DNA of 26,107 nt from Euplotes aediculatus (GCA_030463445.1 JAQGFW010001887.1:1-26107); one strand, 5' to 3'. Numbered from the stretch's first letter, positions 1 through 11,133 are shown. Notes: generated by a model from the sequence alone, not told the origin. Made by a program: numbers and translations.

Positions 1-28
1 CCCCAAAACCCCAAAACCCCAAAACCCC
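1..28 (+). repeat. C4A4 telomere end
   Basis: The first 28 nt are three full CCCCAAAA units plus a final CCCC. This is seen directly. A 28-bp double-stranded C4A4 tract is the known size of Euplotes macronuclear telomeres, whereas Oxytricha and Stylonychia use a shorter tract. The unique sequence starts at 29. No telomere is present at the right end of the window. Confidence 0.95.
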
Positions 29-43
29 AAGCTGAATTTAGAC

Positions 44-53
44 AATTGAATCA
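44..53 (+). promoter_or_regulatory. Match to Euplotes chromosome breakage sequence (E-Cbs)
   Basis: The ten bases AATTGAATCA fit the E-Cbs consensus HATTGAAaHH as I recall it from Euplotes crassus; only the weakly conserved lower-case position differs. The core TTGAA starts at 46, so exactly 17 bp (29-45) separate it from the telomere. That is the spacing known for E-Cbs copies lying inside macronuclear-destined DNA. It would direct chromosome cutting and de novo telomere addition during macronuclear development. The site lies in the 3' flank of the channel gene. Confidence 0.75.
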
Positions 54-121
54 AAACCCGAAAAATTAAAGTTAAAATAAAAATTGCAAGTAATTTGTAG
101 TAAAAACAAATTAATAGCCTT

Positions 122-3100
122 TTATCTTCTTAATAAAGTCATGATTTGAGCAAACTTGTCTTCAATATTATCTTTTATCTCTTTATTGCTATTTTTTACC
201 TCTTCAATCTTTTTCTCAATTTCATTATTAATTTGCTCCATTCCTTTATTGCTGGCTTTCACTTCTTCAATATTTTTCTCAAGCACATCAAGTTTACTGG
301 AGATTGCTTGAATAGAGGAAGTTATCGAGAAGTCTTTATTATTTTCTTTAAAGAAGCAAGGGAACCACTCAATCTTGTTGCTATCTATCATTCTCTTCAC
401 GTAGATGTCAGCATAATCCACAAGATCTTTGTACGCAGAGCTTTTAATGTAGCCGATGTAGTATATATAGTCCCAACAGTTGTGCAGGTACTTTGTGTGC
501 TGACTGAAATCTTCGATGTCGTTGTCCAGTTTACCACAAACATAGCATCGAGAGAGTTGAAATTCTTTAAGTTGATCTCTCTTGGTCCTTCTTTCGGCAA
601 AATTGTCAATTATGATACCAAATATTAAATTAATCAGAAGTGTTGGAACTACGATAAAGAAAATGAGATCAAACAAAAATCTTGCCCAATTTATTTTAAA
701 TGTGCTGTTTTGCATTATTGCTGGGACTATAGTTGAAAGAAATCCTCCTAGACTATTGTTTTTGTACCACTGGTCAGTAATCGTAGCATAGCAAGTAAAT
801 ACAGTATCTCACGAATTTGGAATGTTTTTAGAATAATCACTTCTAAACTGTGTGAAAGATAAAACAGAATAAATGTAAATAACACACATTGTTAGAAAAA
901 GTGTTGATAAGATTCTATATTTTGGTACCCAAAGAGCTAAGACAATTTCCATTAGACTATCAAAGTAAATTACAAAAATAATGATGCAAAATGCAAAGAA
1001 ATAAAAGCGATATGTCATTGCAACCAATGCAAATATAAAACATGGAATCAAGCACCATAAGTCCCCATTTTGAATATTAATCTTTAGTATTTCAAACAGA
1101 TTAGTTAATCTTTTCCATGAATATTTGCTAAGAGTTTTATCTGTACTATCACGAACTATATTAACTGAAGACTTATTTTGTATTATTCTAATGACAGTAA
1201 TCATCCGTATCAAAATAATATAAAAATAGCCAATGCAGATGGTTCCACCAATAACATATACAAGTGTATCTCCAGCAACTTTAGAATCAAATATCTGAAT
1301 CTCTTCTGAATCATTTGTACTACTTACTTTGGATCCGACAAAAATAATAACATTGATTGCAAACACTAAAATTGCTAAAGTTTTCTCAAACCAATTTGCT
1401 CTTTTTACTCAAGCTGGTAAACAATACCATGAATTCTGAATTTCCTCCATTATTATGAACTCTTGATTCTTTTCAATTCCATAAGCCTGCAATTGCTTAC
1501 AAAAAATCTTAGGATCATCAGAAGTAAAACTAGTCCAAAAATCTGTTTTTTGGTTTTGTGTCATCAATAAAAATCTTGGTTGAATTGTTAGAAACTTTGT
1601 AACAATTGTTCTGTCTTCTTTTTCAATCTCCGGATAATTATTGATAAATTTAAAAAATGGATCATCATTAGATGCGTTTTCTTTTAAACTAATTGGAACT
1701 AAAATCTCAATATGAGAGCTTCAACTCTCAAAAAATTTCATTGCATTTATCTCGAAATTTTCTTTATTTAAATGGAGCTTGTATTCTTTAATGCTTCAAT
1801 AAGTTGATTTATTTTTAAGGGACTTAAAGAACTTAAAAAGGCTCATCTGAAGGATTCTTAAGGTCTGACTTAATACGCCTTCATTATCATAAATCTGAAT
1901 AATATTTTGCTGTTTAATCTCATTCCAGTTTGAAATCCTCACCCTCAAATAATATCACTCAAAAAACATTTGGATATTAAAATTATCGGTTGAGCTATCT
2001 TTATTTTCTAAAAACTTGCTATGGATTAAACCGTTATTCAAATGCAGCAAATGTGCGTAGCCCATTTTTAAATTTTTGTCAAGGATTTCCTTTCCTATCG
2101 ATACCAAAAACTCATATTTATCTCCATTATCATAAAGTTGATTTCCGACTTGCAGTGCTTTTTGCTTGAGTTCAAAAATAAGTTTGTTGCTATTAAATGG
2201 AATATTTTCATTTTCTGCATCTCCGTTTAGTGAGTAGTATTTGTCATTCGAATACCACCCAAATTGCATGATATTTTTGATATACTTGCAAATTCCATTG
2301 CTAATAAAAATTTCCTTGTTTTTCTGTTCCTTTTTGTTAATTAAAGCATAGATCAATTCGAACGCATCGATTAATATTTTTAATGCAATTTTGTACTTTG
2401 CAAATTCAAGATAAACTCTAATTAGACTTATTATAATTTTAAGAATATTAGTGTTCGTTATTCTGTTGTGTTGTTTCCGAAGGTAATCTTGAAATTGATT
2501 TCAGTTATCTCAGAGTGATATTAAGAATTTAATGTAACTATGAATCTCTAAGTAATCAGAAAGTTTATCTGTTTCATGATTGATTAATTTGAATTGTTCT
2601 TCGTTATTAATTACTAAATCTGTGAAGTGTTGAATCAAAGGTTCAAACCTATTCATAATTTCATTTGTTTTATCCAAATTATATGTCCACAGCATAATTT
2701 TTATTCTGGAATATTTATCATCTATCCTCAAAATTTCAGAGAGAATCTGATAAATAATTGATTTTACATGATTATTAATGAAATTGAAGTCATTATCTTT
2801 GGAAATAATTCCAAACCAAGAATCAATTGCTTTTTCTGAATTGAACATTCGCATAATATCATTATTTTTCATTAGCTCTTTACTTTTTAAAATCAATAAA
2901 AGCATGTTTAATATGTATTGATATTGCTTCATATTTTGATAATCCTGATCTCTTTCAGTTACATATTTTATTGCTTTATAAATGAAATTCAAAATGAATA
3001 AAACTTTTTTGTCATATTTATTGTTATTGGTTTTTGGAATTGATTTAACTAGGTTTTCAAAAACTTCAACGATTTCTCATTTATTAAGATGAAGTCAAAA

Positions 3101-5638
3101 CTCATCAAAGAAATGACTATTAAATTTTTCTTTTTGAAATTCATTTCTTTCTTCATTTTGTCATATAATATTATGAGAAAATCTGCAAACAGCTGAAAAT
3201 TTGTTAGTAGTATTTAAATATTTAAATATAGGTCTTGCTTTAGGAAAGCGATATAACATAAAATATATATTTTCTTTTAACTTATTTTTTCTCTCATCGT
3301 CGATATTTAATTTATAGATATCCATATCATCTTTATCCATTTCATTTTCTTTTTTATTCATTTCTTTGATTTCTTCTTTAGTCTCTTCTTTAGTCTCTTC
3401 TTTGGCCTCTTCTTTGGCCTCTTCTTTATTTCCTCTTTCATACTTTTCTGCATTTTTATTGAGACTATATATTCTTTTATCTCCAATTTGCTCAATTGAA
3501 TTAAAAAAGTTCTTCCATCATTCAAAAATCTTCACTTTTCATTTCCTCTTTTAATTCTTCATACAAAATATTACCAATATTTTTTCACACTTTTGCAAAT
3601 AAATCTGCAGCATAAAGTGTTGTTTTGTATTCTCCTAAACCTTCAACTCAGAAAAGAAAGAATTCAGCATGATATCTATTAAGTTTGTTATTCCACCATC
3701 TAATTCAAAACGTTTTTTGACTAAAATACCAAAGGCTAACTCAAGTATGTTGACTATTCCACATAAGAGTGCCTAATGTTTTATAAATGTCGAACACTAA
3801 TCAGTTTATAGTAATATTCTGTCTGATTGCTGTTAAAGTTGAATTATTTCTTATTTTGTATAGAAGTTCTGCAAGAATCATTGCGTATCTCGAATCTACA
3901 CATAGTTCTCTTGATGTGTCTTTTTGAATTTTTCTAATCTTTTTTCTTAATATTATGATATCATCTAAATCTTGAGTGCTCCTGGTTACTTCACAATTGT
4001 GTATCGAAACAATAGCATTTTGAACAATTTGAGCAAAATATGTGAATTCGAGATCATTATTTTCTATTTGATTATTAGTATTTGGCCTAAATTTATCCGA
4101 AATCTTACTGTTCGTAATTTCTTTGAATTCTATGAGGCGAGAATCAAATGGTTTTGATTGTAAATACAATAGCATGTAAAATAGTTCATCTGTAAAGTCT
4201 TCGTCAAATGGAATATCAGCGTATTTTAAAATAAGCAAGGCGATTCACTTTTCAATAGTTTGTTCATCCATTCTTAAGCAAGTAAAATATTTTGCTTTGT
4301 ATTTAGTTTTATCAAAAGAAAGTTTTCTCAATCTTAGTTTCGTGATGAGTTTTAAGACTGCAGAAACAAGCTCTTTTTGGTGAGTTTCAACAATAACGTT
4401 TCTTTCGTAAAAATGATTGTTAAGCATAAAATTGTGAATAAGTACGGCTCCATAACCAAAAAATGTTTTAACATCGCCTGACACAAAATCAAGAGCATTT
4501 GGAAATGTGTATGCTTCGAAATTTGAAAGTAATTCGAGTATTAAGGATCCAACTAAAGTATCCAATATGACTTCTTCTCCTACTTGTCCTCAGAAATTTG
4601 ATATGAAAATTATTGATTCGGTTGCAAAACTTAGTTGGTCGATATCGTTATAATCTTTAACCTTATTTAATTGCTTATAGATACAATCTTTGACCTTCAA
4701 GATTTGAAGCTCATTTAATGTTGATATGTCAATATTTGAATTCAGATAGCATGATCTAATCATTCATATTACTGCTTCTAAGAAATGAAACCGTTCATTC
4801 GTGGTATCCAGTACTCCAATTAAATCATTAATATCATATTTTTGTTGAATTTTATCAATAATTTTATTATCTTGAGTTGATCACAGAGCAGCATCAATAA
4901 ACATATCTCCAAGTGCAAATTTTCAATCTATATCTTGGTTAAATAAATTTGTAAAATTTTCAAATCTATATCTTATTCTTTGTTGAGTGTTAGTTGATTT
5001 GAATGGTGAAGGGTTTCGTTTTGTTAAAGTTTGAATATTAAAAGTAGAAATATTAATAATCAAAAAGTTTTCATCTAATTGAGATTTTGTTTCATTATCA
5101 AAAATCTGTAAATATTCTTTATTATAAGCATTAAGTCACTGCTGCAGATCAATACGTTTAAAATAATCATGATTTGAGCTATTTAATTTATTATAAATAT
5201 AATTTGCGAAAGTGAAGTTGAGAATTCTATCTCAAATTATGTGTTTAGCATATCTAAATGAATTCAGCATGAGTCCTTCAATTATCTGTCTATTGTAATA
5301 TGATTCTTCCCATTTAAAATGATCCACGAATTTATTAACGTTAATGTTCAACTGTCTCAAATAGTTTAGTTTTGGCATGGTTTTTAAGCATAAATGCTTA
5401 TAAATCAAGCTTTGATAAAATATCATTATGTTTTTGTTATCTTGCCAATATTTAATATTGTGATTTAAATATTCATCAACAAATTTGCTGAGGGACTGAT
5501 CAGAATAGGAGTTGAATGCTATATTTATTTGATTAAATATATCATAAAATAAAAGATTAATATTAACAAAAGTTGCTAAAATAATTTTGAATTCATTAAC
5601 TATTCTATTGAAATTGTTGGTTATTTGCAAAATCGCAT
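122..5638 (-). CDS. IP3/ryanodine receptor-family calcium-release channel, N-terminus missing or elsewhere
   Basis: This encodes roughly 1,800 residues of an intracellular Ca2+-release channel, read with TGA as Cys. Near residue 1010, LCDNCNQFQDYLRKQ aligns with LCENHNRDLQNFLRCQ of the animal RIH-associated domain, and the first TGA falls on the conserved Cys. An RIH-like LDG motif lies near 3700. Then come EEIQNSWYC and a channel domain with five or six hydrophobic segments (about 1400-640). The last is NLIFGIIIDNFAERR, matching NLIFGVIIDTFADLR. A CYVCG...H...H zinc site (about 545-470), IEWFP, and a C-terminal coiled coil ending in TAA at 122-124 follow. Animal IP3Rs are about 2,700 residues, so about 600 N-terminal residues (beta-trefoils, MIR, first RIH) are absent here. 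The start is uncertain: ATG at 5638 runs into AAA-TAA after five codons and needs a +2 shift, or this block is a downstream exon. The pore lacks the usual GGGVGD filter. Confidence 0.9.
3371..3428 (-). repeat. 12-nt tandem repeat in the channel gene (A/T-K-E-E linker)
   Basis: About five copies of a 12-nt unit (TCTTCTTTRGYC on the plus strand) encode a charged AKEE/TKEE linker on the minus strand. It lies between the RIH-like region and the RIH-associated domain, where animal IP3Rs also have a charged, variable linker. Copy number could vary between alleles. Confidence 0.85.
3501..3506 (-). other. Frame change at TTT-TAA in the channel gene
   Basis: The upstream frame (YEELKEEMKSEDF) ends at TTT-TAA. 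The downstream frame (NSIEQIGDKRIYSLNK) begins one base on, as expected for a +1 shift at the stop. Euplotes is known for +1 shifts at stop codons, mostly after AAA. A short intron from GTGAAG (left of the site) to TTGGAG would also restore the frame, so the site is ambiguous. Confidence 0.4.
3635..3696 (-). other. Probable 62-nt intron in the channel gene
   Basis: The frame carrying the LDG motif hits a TAG at 3635-3637. Removing GTGGAATAAC...GGTTTAG joins FELDG in phase to EYKTTLYAADLFAKV. The product aligns with LLLDGGNQNMQKTIFFRL of animal IP3Rs. Donor, acceptor and phase all fit. The alternative is that the other frame, which is open throughout here, is the real one, but it lacks the LDG match. 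Confidence 0.55.
3773..3797 (-). other. Possible 25-nt intron in the channel gene
   Basis: A frame change is needed between ITINCL and ALLCGIVNILELAFG. The 25 nt from GTGTTC to CATTAG start with GT, end with AG and restore the frame exactly. This would be a very short intron, though introns of this size are known in other ciliates. An assembly indel is the alternative. Confidence 0.45.
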
Positions 5639-6261
5639 TTTAGCAAAACAAAATTTTAAAATATCTCATAAATTCTACACTAAATATAATAATTTAATTT
5701 AAACTTAAAAAGTTATTGATGATTTAATTTTTAAATTTTCACAATTTATATGTGAATTTAAAATAAACCTGAACATGAATCTGAGTAGATGGAGAAAATA
5801 GCATGATTGTCAAAAGCCTTTTTAATCAATAAAATATTTTTTTTAAAGTTATTTCTGATAGTTTAAACAAAAATAAAAACCTATTTAAAAATTAAGATAG
5901 ATTAAATTTAATTTATTTGCATTTTTGGAAAATATTCTATATAATCCTTAATTGTTAATATATTTATACTCAATTCTTATATTTAGGTTGGATACAAAGC
6001 AATAATTGCTCGAAAATCTAAATATTAATTTTGATCACATTTAAAGTAGATTTTTTAATATTTATTTAAGAAAGTAATAATAATGATATTAAGATTTTTT
6101 TTAAAAATTTAGTTGTATTTAGGTATACTAAAGTTAATATTAAAAACAAAAGTAAACTATTAAATTAGTAAAAGAATTTAACTGTAAAATGTAGATTTAC
6201 TATAATATATGGTTTGGAATAGAAATTATAGTTGATATAGGAATAATAAAACCATTTTATT
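5639..6261. other. AT-rich flank upstream of the channel gene
   Basis: No long frame and no telomere are seen here, although a gene-sized Euplotes chromosome should end about here. I find no TTGAA or TTCAA core between 5640 and 6300. A GC-richer patch near 5755-5815 gives about 20 open codons on the minus strand, too few to call. Confidence 0.5.
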
Positions 6262-6453
6262 TTAACGTAGATTACCATTTACTGTGAGGAAGAAATATCA
6301 CCAATTTTCTTTTTCTTCCAAATAATAATCTTCAATAGATTTTGATAATTCCATTATGATATGATCAATACCGTAATCCTTTCAAAGTCTTTCAATGTGT
6401 TGATAAAGTAGTTGATGCGCATTACTTTTACTCTTGTCGAATCTCGCTTGGAA
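6262..6453 (-). CDS. Exon-like island, unknown protein end
   Basis: A frame of 63 codons opens just after an AG acceptor (GATTTAG) and closes at TAA. It uses TGA twice as Cys and starts FQARFDKSKSNAHQLL. Its base composition is richer than the DNA around it, and its residues are mixed and protein-like (ERLCKDYG, KSIEDYYLEE) rather than the F/L/I-rich strings of chance frames. I do not recognise the family. The island may end earlier at a GTAAT donor near the stop, making it an internal exon. It lies on the same strand as, and upstream of, the channel gene. It vaguely resembles the island at 10930-11133 in the order of its motifs. It could be a true exon, a germline gene segment or a pseudogene piece. 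Confidence 0.45.
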
Positions 6454-8309
6454 CTAAATCAATTAATTTATAATTAAATTATTATTACTAAAGTAATACA
6501 GCATGTTATGATAGAAGACTAAAAATAATACATTTTGTTTTATGTTTTCAATATTTGAAACATTATTCAAGAAAATTAGAAATTAATTTTTGGGATATAT
6601 TAACTTTACAACTTGCTTTATTATAATTTATAATAGTTTCATAATATTATAGAATTAATTGATAAAAAAATTTCTTGACTATACCATAAAATTAAGATTT
6701 AAATAAAATCTGAAATCGCAAAAGTTATAAAATAAAGTTAATTATAGATTTAATTTTTTATTATTGATTTAGTTGCGAAATAAATATTAAACTCCAAGTC
6801 TTAAAAAATGATATTAAGAGTTTAAAGTTTTTCAACATTAAAAAGTTAAAGAAATTAGAAAAGACAATTCTAACTCAAATGCAATATAAATAGATGAAGC
6901 AACTACTAAAGGAACTATGAGAGCAAAAGCAAAAATAACATCAAACACGAATAATATATTTTGAAACTTTTGATTTCAAAAATGAATCATTATTTATTAA
7001 ATTCAACAAATTTATAATTATTTTTTTTTTAATTCTTAAATTAAAGAATAATTTTAAATATTGAAGAAATTATTTACGATAAAAGTAAATCAACTTGTGT
7101 CGAGATGTTTGAAAATTTTGGGCAAATATTAAAACAATGATAAGCTCAATAAAATCAAAATATCATTTCCTTAAATCCCTTTATCTAATCCCCTAATGAC
7201 CAGTATTAACAAAATTTAAAAGGGTCTTTTCAAACGAGTATAAAATTTTGAATCGGTTTTAATATTCAACAAAATCTTTATTATATCTTGATTAAACTTT
7301 TCAAAAACATTTAAACGTTTTAAGTAACCAATCGAGAATAAAAATGTAAATTTATAGATGCTTGATTAATAAAACTGTTTTGATTAACTTTAATAATTTA
7401 TTAAAGCTCATTATTTTATCTATATAAAATAAAAATATATGATAGCTTTATATCTTCATGAAAAGCCAAAAATAAAATAACTAATAATGCAATAGGTCAA
7501 GATTCAAAGAATGTATAATAATTCAAAAATTGGCAAGGAATAAAGTTAATTAATTGAGGTTCTTCAAGAGCAACTTTATCTATTTATTTTCCTAATAGAT
7601 TACAAGATGGAATCCACATACATTGAATGAAGTAAATCAGAAGAAAATATCGTAAGTATTAAAAGTTTAGGATTGAATGAAATACAGTTTGTGTTGTTAG
7701 TAAAATAAAGTTTTATAATTTTGTTAACTTAAACCATTATAAACTTTATTAAAAAATGTTAATGATTAATTTTTTGTGGGTCTAAACAAAAGTTTTTAAT
7801 AGATTTATTTTATTTAAATGATTTTATTATATTATTTAAATTCTTATTTAGTTTTATTAAAATTTAAAACAAAAACAATAAGCATTAATTAATTTTATTA
7901 AAAATTAAAAAAGTTTAATAAATTAGCAATCAAAGTTAATAAAAAATATTAGATAACAAATATTCGTAATATAAAGTGTTTTCATTTTCTATCTAACTTT
8001 GATAGCTTTTATTTAATTTATTAAAGTTTCATTAATTAATATTTTGATGATTTTAAGGAAAATCAAATAATCTTTTATAGAAAAAAGAGAAATTATCTTT
8101 TGAGTTTATAAAATAGCTCCCAGATACTTAGCGTAAATCGAGGAGCTTGAGATTTGAGATTGAATTTTATGAAATAAGCAAAATGATTATGCTCATTTTC
8201 TATTTTTATAATCTTTTAGAAATTAGTATAACGACAATTAATTATTTAATTGTTAAAATTTCTTTTAAATTAATAAAATATCTCTGATGAATAGATCAAG
8301 TAAATAAAT
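6454..8309. other. AT-rich stretch without a supported gene
   Basis: Only short frames occur here. One hydrophobic 50-codon frame (6838-6990, minus, with ATG) and overlapping frames on both strands at 7400-7720 are within chance expectation for DNA this AT-rich under the Euplotes code. Confidence 0.5.
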
Positions 8310-8660
8310 AAAATGGGGTAGATCCAGGGGCATTTGTAACTAGCATAGAGTTTATAAAACAGGAACCTACCACAGAGATTTGAACTTACGGCTGATAAGA
8401 GATCCTTTTATATTTCTTTAAAAATTCATTTGCAGGAAAGATAAATGTAATTCTATGATTTAAAATTTTCTATTTGTATTTCTACAAGGTAAAAATGAAT
8501 AATTCATACTTTCTTCCATCTTAATAAATCGATTTAACTCCAACGCTTTTGGATTTGATTTATTAATTCATCTACTCTCTCATTAAATTCCTCACCTTCC
8601 TTCTTCAAAGAGTAACCAGCACTAATAATTATATTACTATTTGCATTTCCTGCTCAAACT
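8310..8660 (-). repeat. Inverted diverged duplicate, copy 1
   Basis: Read on the minus strand, this stretch aligns with plus-strand 22280-22632. Shared blocks are AATCAAATCCAAAAGC, TATGAATTATTC, a TACCTTG-AGAAAT-CAAATAGA block, TTTCCTGC-AATG and CCCCTGGATCTACCC, in the same order with small indels. The two copies point in opposite directions about 14 kb apart. Both carry coding-like frames, so this may be a duplicated gene segment or a dispersed element. I saw no terminal repeats. Confidence 0.8.
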
Positions 8661-8728
8661 AAGCAGTCAATTTTTATAATCACCAAATATTTAATTATAT
8701 ATTTAAGTGCTCATCCATAGTTGTAGGT
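8534..8728 (-). CDS. Exon-like island inside duplicate copy 1
   Basis: A frame of 64 codons opens directly after an AG acceptor (AAGTATAG) and ends at TAA. It reads TYNYGCALKYIIKYL, then IDCLVCAGNANSN and SAGYSLKKEGEEFNERVDEL, ending KRWS. TGA is used as Cys twice. The mixed hydrophobic and acidic composition looks like the end of a globular domain. I do not recognise the family. The matching part of copy 2 (22280 onward) keeps the DNA similarity but differs by single-base indels, so at most one copy keeps this frame. Same strand as the channel gene. It may be a real exon or the better-preserved of two relics. Confidence 0.45.
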
Positions 8729-9876
8729 CTATACTTGTGATCAATTGGAATTAACTATGCTCAATCATCTAGAGTACTGAAGAAGGAACAGTTTATTAAT
8801 GTTTATTTACCACAAATAAAATACCAAATATAAAAATGGAGATAAATGCCAGAAATTATAATTTGGATACTAAACATTGAATTAAAGCAGTCGATTCAGA
8901 TAACAGTCTGACTAAAGTTGAAATTTTAATCTATTCGTATAACTGCAGATCAATCAGAATTGATTTAAATTCAAAAGTTACTTATATTTCTTTGGATCAT
9001 GAAAGTATTGAAGAATCAAATAAAAGGAGTTAGAAGTAAACGTATTTCAAATTAATTCGACATAAATTTGATTATGAAGCGATTGGATGAATCTGAAATT
9101 AATACATATGTTCTAAAAAAAATAGTTAGTTCATTTCATAACTAACCAATCTTCATAAAACTTCGGCTAATAAATCTAATGATAATTAGTTTAAAAGTAT
9201 TCAGCTAAATTTTGACAACAATGAGTTTCTAACATTTTTAATCGAATGATGAACAGAAGCTTAATAAAGACCAGTTAGTATTCATTAGAATTCATATTAA
9301 TAAAACAGGGTTTCAAAAAAAGAATTAAGCAAAAAATATTTTATGTGATTTTCTACTTATTCAAAAATTAAGAAGCTGACTAATTCTGAATTGGAATCCT
9401 TTGCTTTAAGAGAATAAGTATATATTTCGGATTTAAAATCAATTTGACTAAATTAAAGATATGAGAGCTCTATCAAAATTCCGAGCTTCAAACTCCTACA
9501 CCAAATATTCAAAAATGTTTGTTTGAAATTTTTGAGTTGAAATGATCATTAAATTTAATATTGAAGATACGGATATAGAACTTAAACTTGTCTTTAAAAA
9601 GGTTCGAATCATAATCAAATACAATAAATTTAGATCAAGTTTGTGAATTAAGGTGGAAGGTTACTATTAAATTTATTTTTAAAAAAAATCAACAACAATG
9701 TCTTAATTTAAAAATATTGATGAATGAGCCATACAGAATCAGTAAATTTAATTTTAACATTGCTTTTATTTAAAACTTGCGCTGACTATTAACAAAAGAA
9801 TCAATTGATTCAGCAGTAAATTGCAATTTCATTAAAAAAACTTGATTGTTGGATTTTTTTTTATAAATCTTTTTAG
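8729..9876. other. AT-rich stretch without a supported gene
   Basis: Near 9400-9550 there are two moderately GC-richer plus-strand frames, but each is broken or short and I could not choose between them. Nothing else stands out. Confidence 0.4.
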
Positions 9877-10026
9877 TATGATGATATTATTATGAGAATG
9901 GATAATTGTCCATTTCGTAAAAAGCAAAATGACGATCAATGCTCTCTTAAAGATAGATATGAAGGTAAAACTCGCACCTATTCAATCTCTTGATTAGCTC
10001 CAACAGATCTTTGTTTTCGGCTTTAA
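9877..10026 (+). CDS. Exon-like island on the plus strand
   Basis: A pyrimidine-rich run ending TTTTTAG is followed at once by a 49-codon frame to TAA. It contains YDDIIMRMDNCPFRKKQ and CSLKDRYEGKTRTYS, with one TGA read as Cys. The acceptor-like tract plus charged, non-repetitive residues make it one of the better short candidates, and it is the only one on the plus strand. No family recognised. The length is still within chance range. Confidence 0.3.
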
Positions 10027-10929
10027 AGTAAACTCTTAAAGCGATTCAAAACTAATAGAATTAATTTAGGCTAAAAGGATTGAGATACTTAAATAGCAAA
10101 AGGACTAAAATGGTGATAAATAGCAAAATTAAATCCTTTTATTAGGAGTTTTATAAAATTATAAATATTTGCATTTATTAAAAAAAATTATCATAATTTT
10201 GCTTAAAACATTTATTTGAAATAAATTATTTCCTGATCTTGTGCATGCTTCATATTCAATATGAGCAGAAGTTGTTCTTGGTATATTAGGCTTTCCTTGT
10301 GAAATCAAAATTTAACATCTGATTTATTGACAATAAAAACTTAAAAAGTTATAAATCATTTTTCTAATTCATTGCTTTAATATTAATTCTATTAATCTAA
10401 AATTTTTCAATTATTTTAGTAAACAAACAAATCTAGGTTGGAAATATCTTTCATCATCTTTCTATGATTAAATAAAGTAAAGCCTTTCTAAACATAAATT
10501 TAAAGCAGTATATTTAAAATTTTATTTATAAATTTAATTAATTAGGTTAAATAACTGACTAACAAATTTATTTTGATTATTTAAAGACAATTATATCTTA
10601 TTTAAATAATTTCTATATTATAAAACTAATGATTGATCTAAAGAATTACTCAAAATTTACTTTCAAATCAATTAAAATCCTGATCATAGTAAATCTTATT
10701 TCCATAATAGCGATGCCCAATATCGATAGAGAATAAAGAATTTATTATAAAATCTTAATAAATTATTTTGTGTTAAAATATGAGAGTTAAAAGTTGACAT
10801 AAATTTTGTGAAAATAAATTAAATAAATTTTTAAAGCATATAAAATGATTTTTCTTTCAAAATAGAATTTAAGCTATTCGGTAAAACAACACGCTTATGA
10901 ATAATAACTTTACCTTCCAAACTGATAAA
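10027..10929. other. AT-rich stretch without a supported gene
   Basis: I see no long frame, RNA gene or repeat here. Confidence 0.5.
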
Positions 10930-11133
10930 TTAATTTTTTTCTATCTTGTGAATGTTCAAATCTTTGCTTTTGTAATATTTATCCCAATCCTCTAATAATC
11001 ATTTAATAGTTTTGCCGAATGTCATATTCATCATTTGATTAATTTCACCTAATTCATTCAGGTGATAGTATTGATGTAGTGAGTGAAGTGAAAAGAGGTA
11101 GTCTTGGCTTTGGTGGTGGTAGTATTCTTGCAC
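10930..11133 (-). CDS. Exon-like island, unknown
   Basis: A frame of 67 codons begins after a TATTTAG acceptor and stops at TAA (10930-10932), with one TGA read as Cys. It includes VQEYYHHHQSQDYLF, then NELGEINQMM and KTIKCLLEDWDKYYKSKD. The same frame stays open past the TAA for about 30 more codons, to and beyond an AAG-GTAAAG donor-like site, so the TAA may be a lesion or the end. The run TIKCLLEDWDKYY loosely recalls the TITALLHNNRKLLEK helix of the first RIH domain of IP3 receptors, but too weakly to assign. It lies on the same strand as the channel gene, about 5 kb upstream of it. Confidence 0.45.

Noticed and set aside
146-628. 160-codon plus-strand frame opposite the channel C-terminus
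   Set aside because: It is antisense to the zinc-site and coiled-coil region, which has clear homology on the minus strand.
3366-3554. Plus-strand S/L/F-rich frame over the 12-nt repeat
   Set aside because: Antisense shadow of the K/E-rich linker of the channel protein.
6331-6396. Two TTCAAT motifs as a right-hand chromosome breakage site
   Set aside because: They lie within the coding-like island at 6262-6453 and no telomere or end follows at the expected distance.
6838-6990. ATG-started 50-codon hydrophobic frame, minus strand
   Set aside because: With TGA not a stop, frames this long are expected by chance many times in 20 kb of DNA this AT-rich; no splice or conservation support.
7400-7720. 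Overlapping coding-like frames on both strands
   Set aside because: Both strands look equally plausible and both are broken by TAA, so neither can be supported.
8310-8420. tRNA-like 3' half (TTCAAAT loop, minus strand) near 8390
   Set aside because: The stem bases on either side of the loop do not pair and no acceptor or anticodon arm can be drawn; the similarity to 22550-22632 is part of the longer duplicate.
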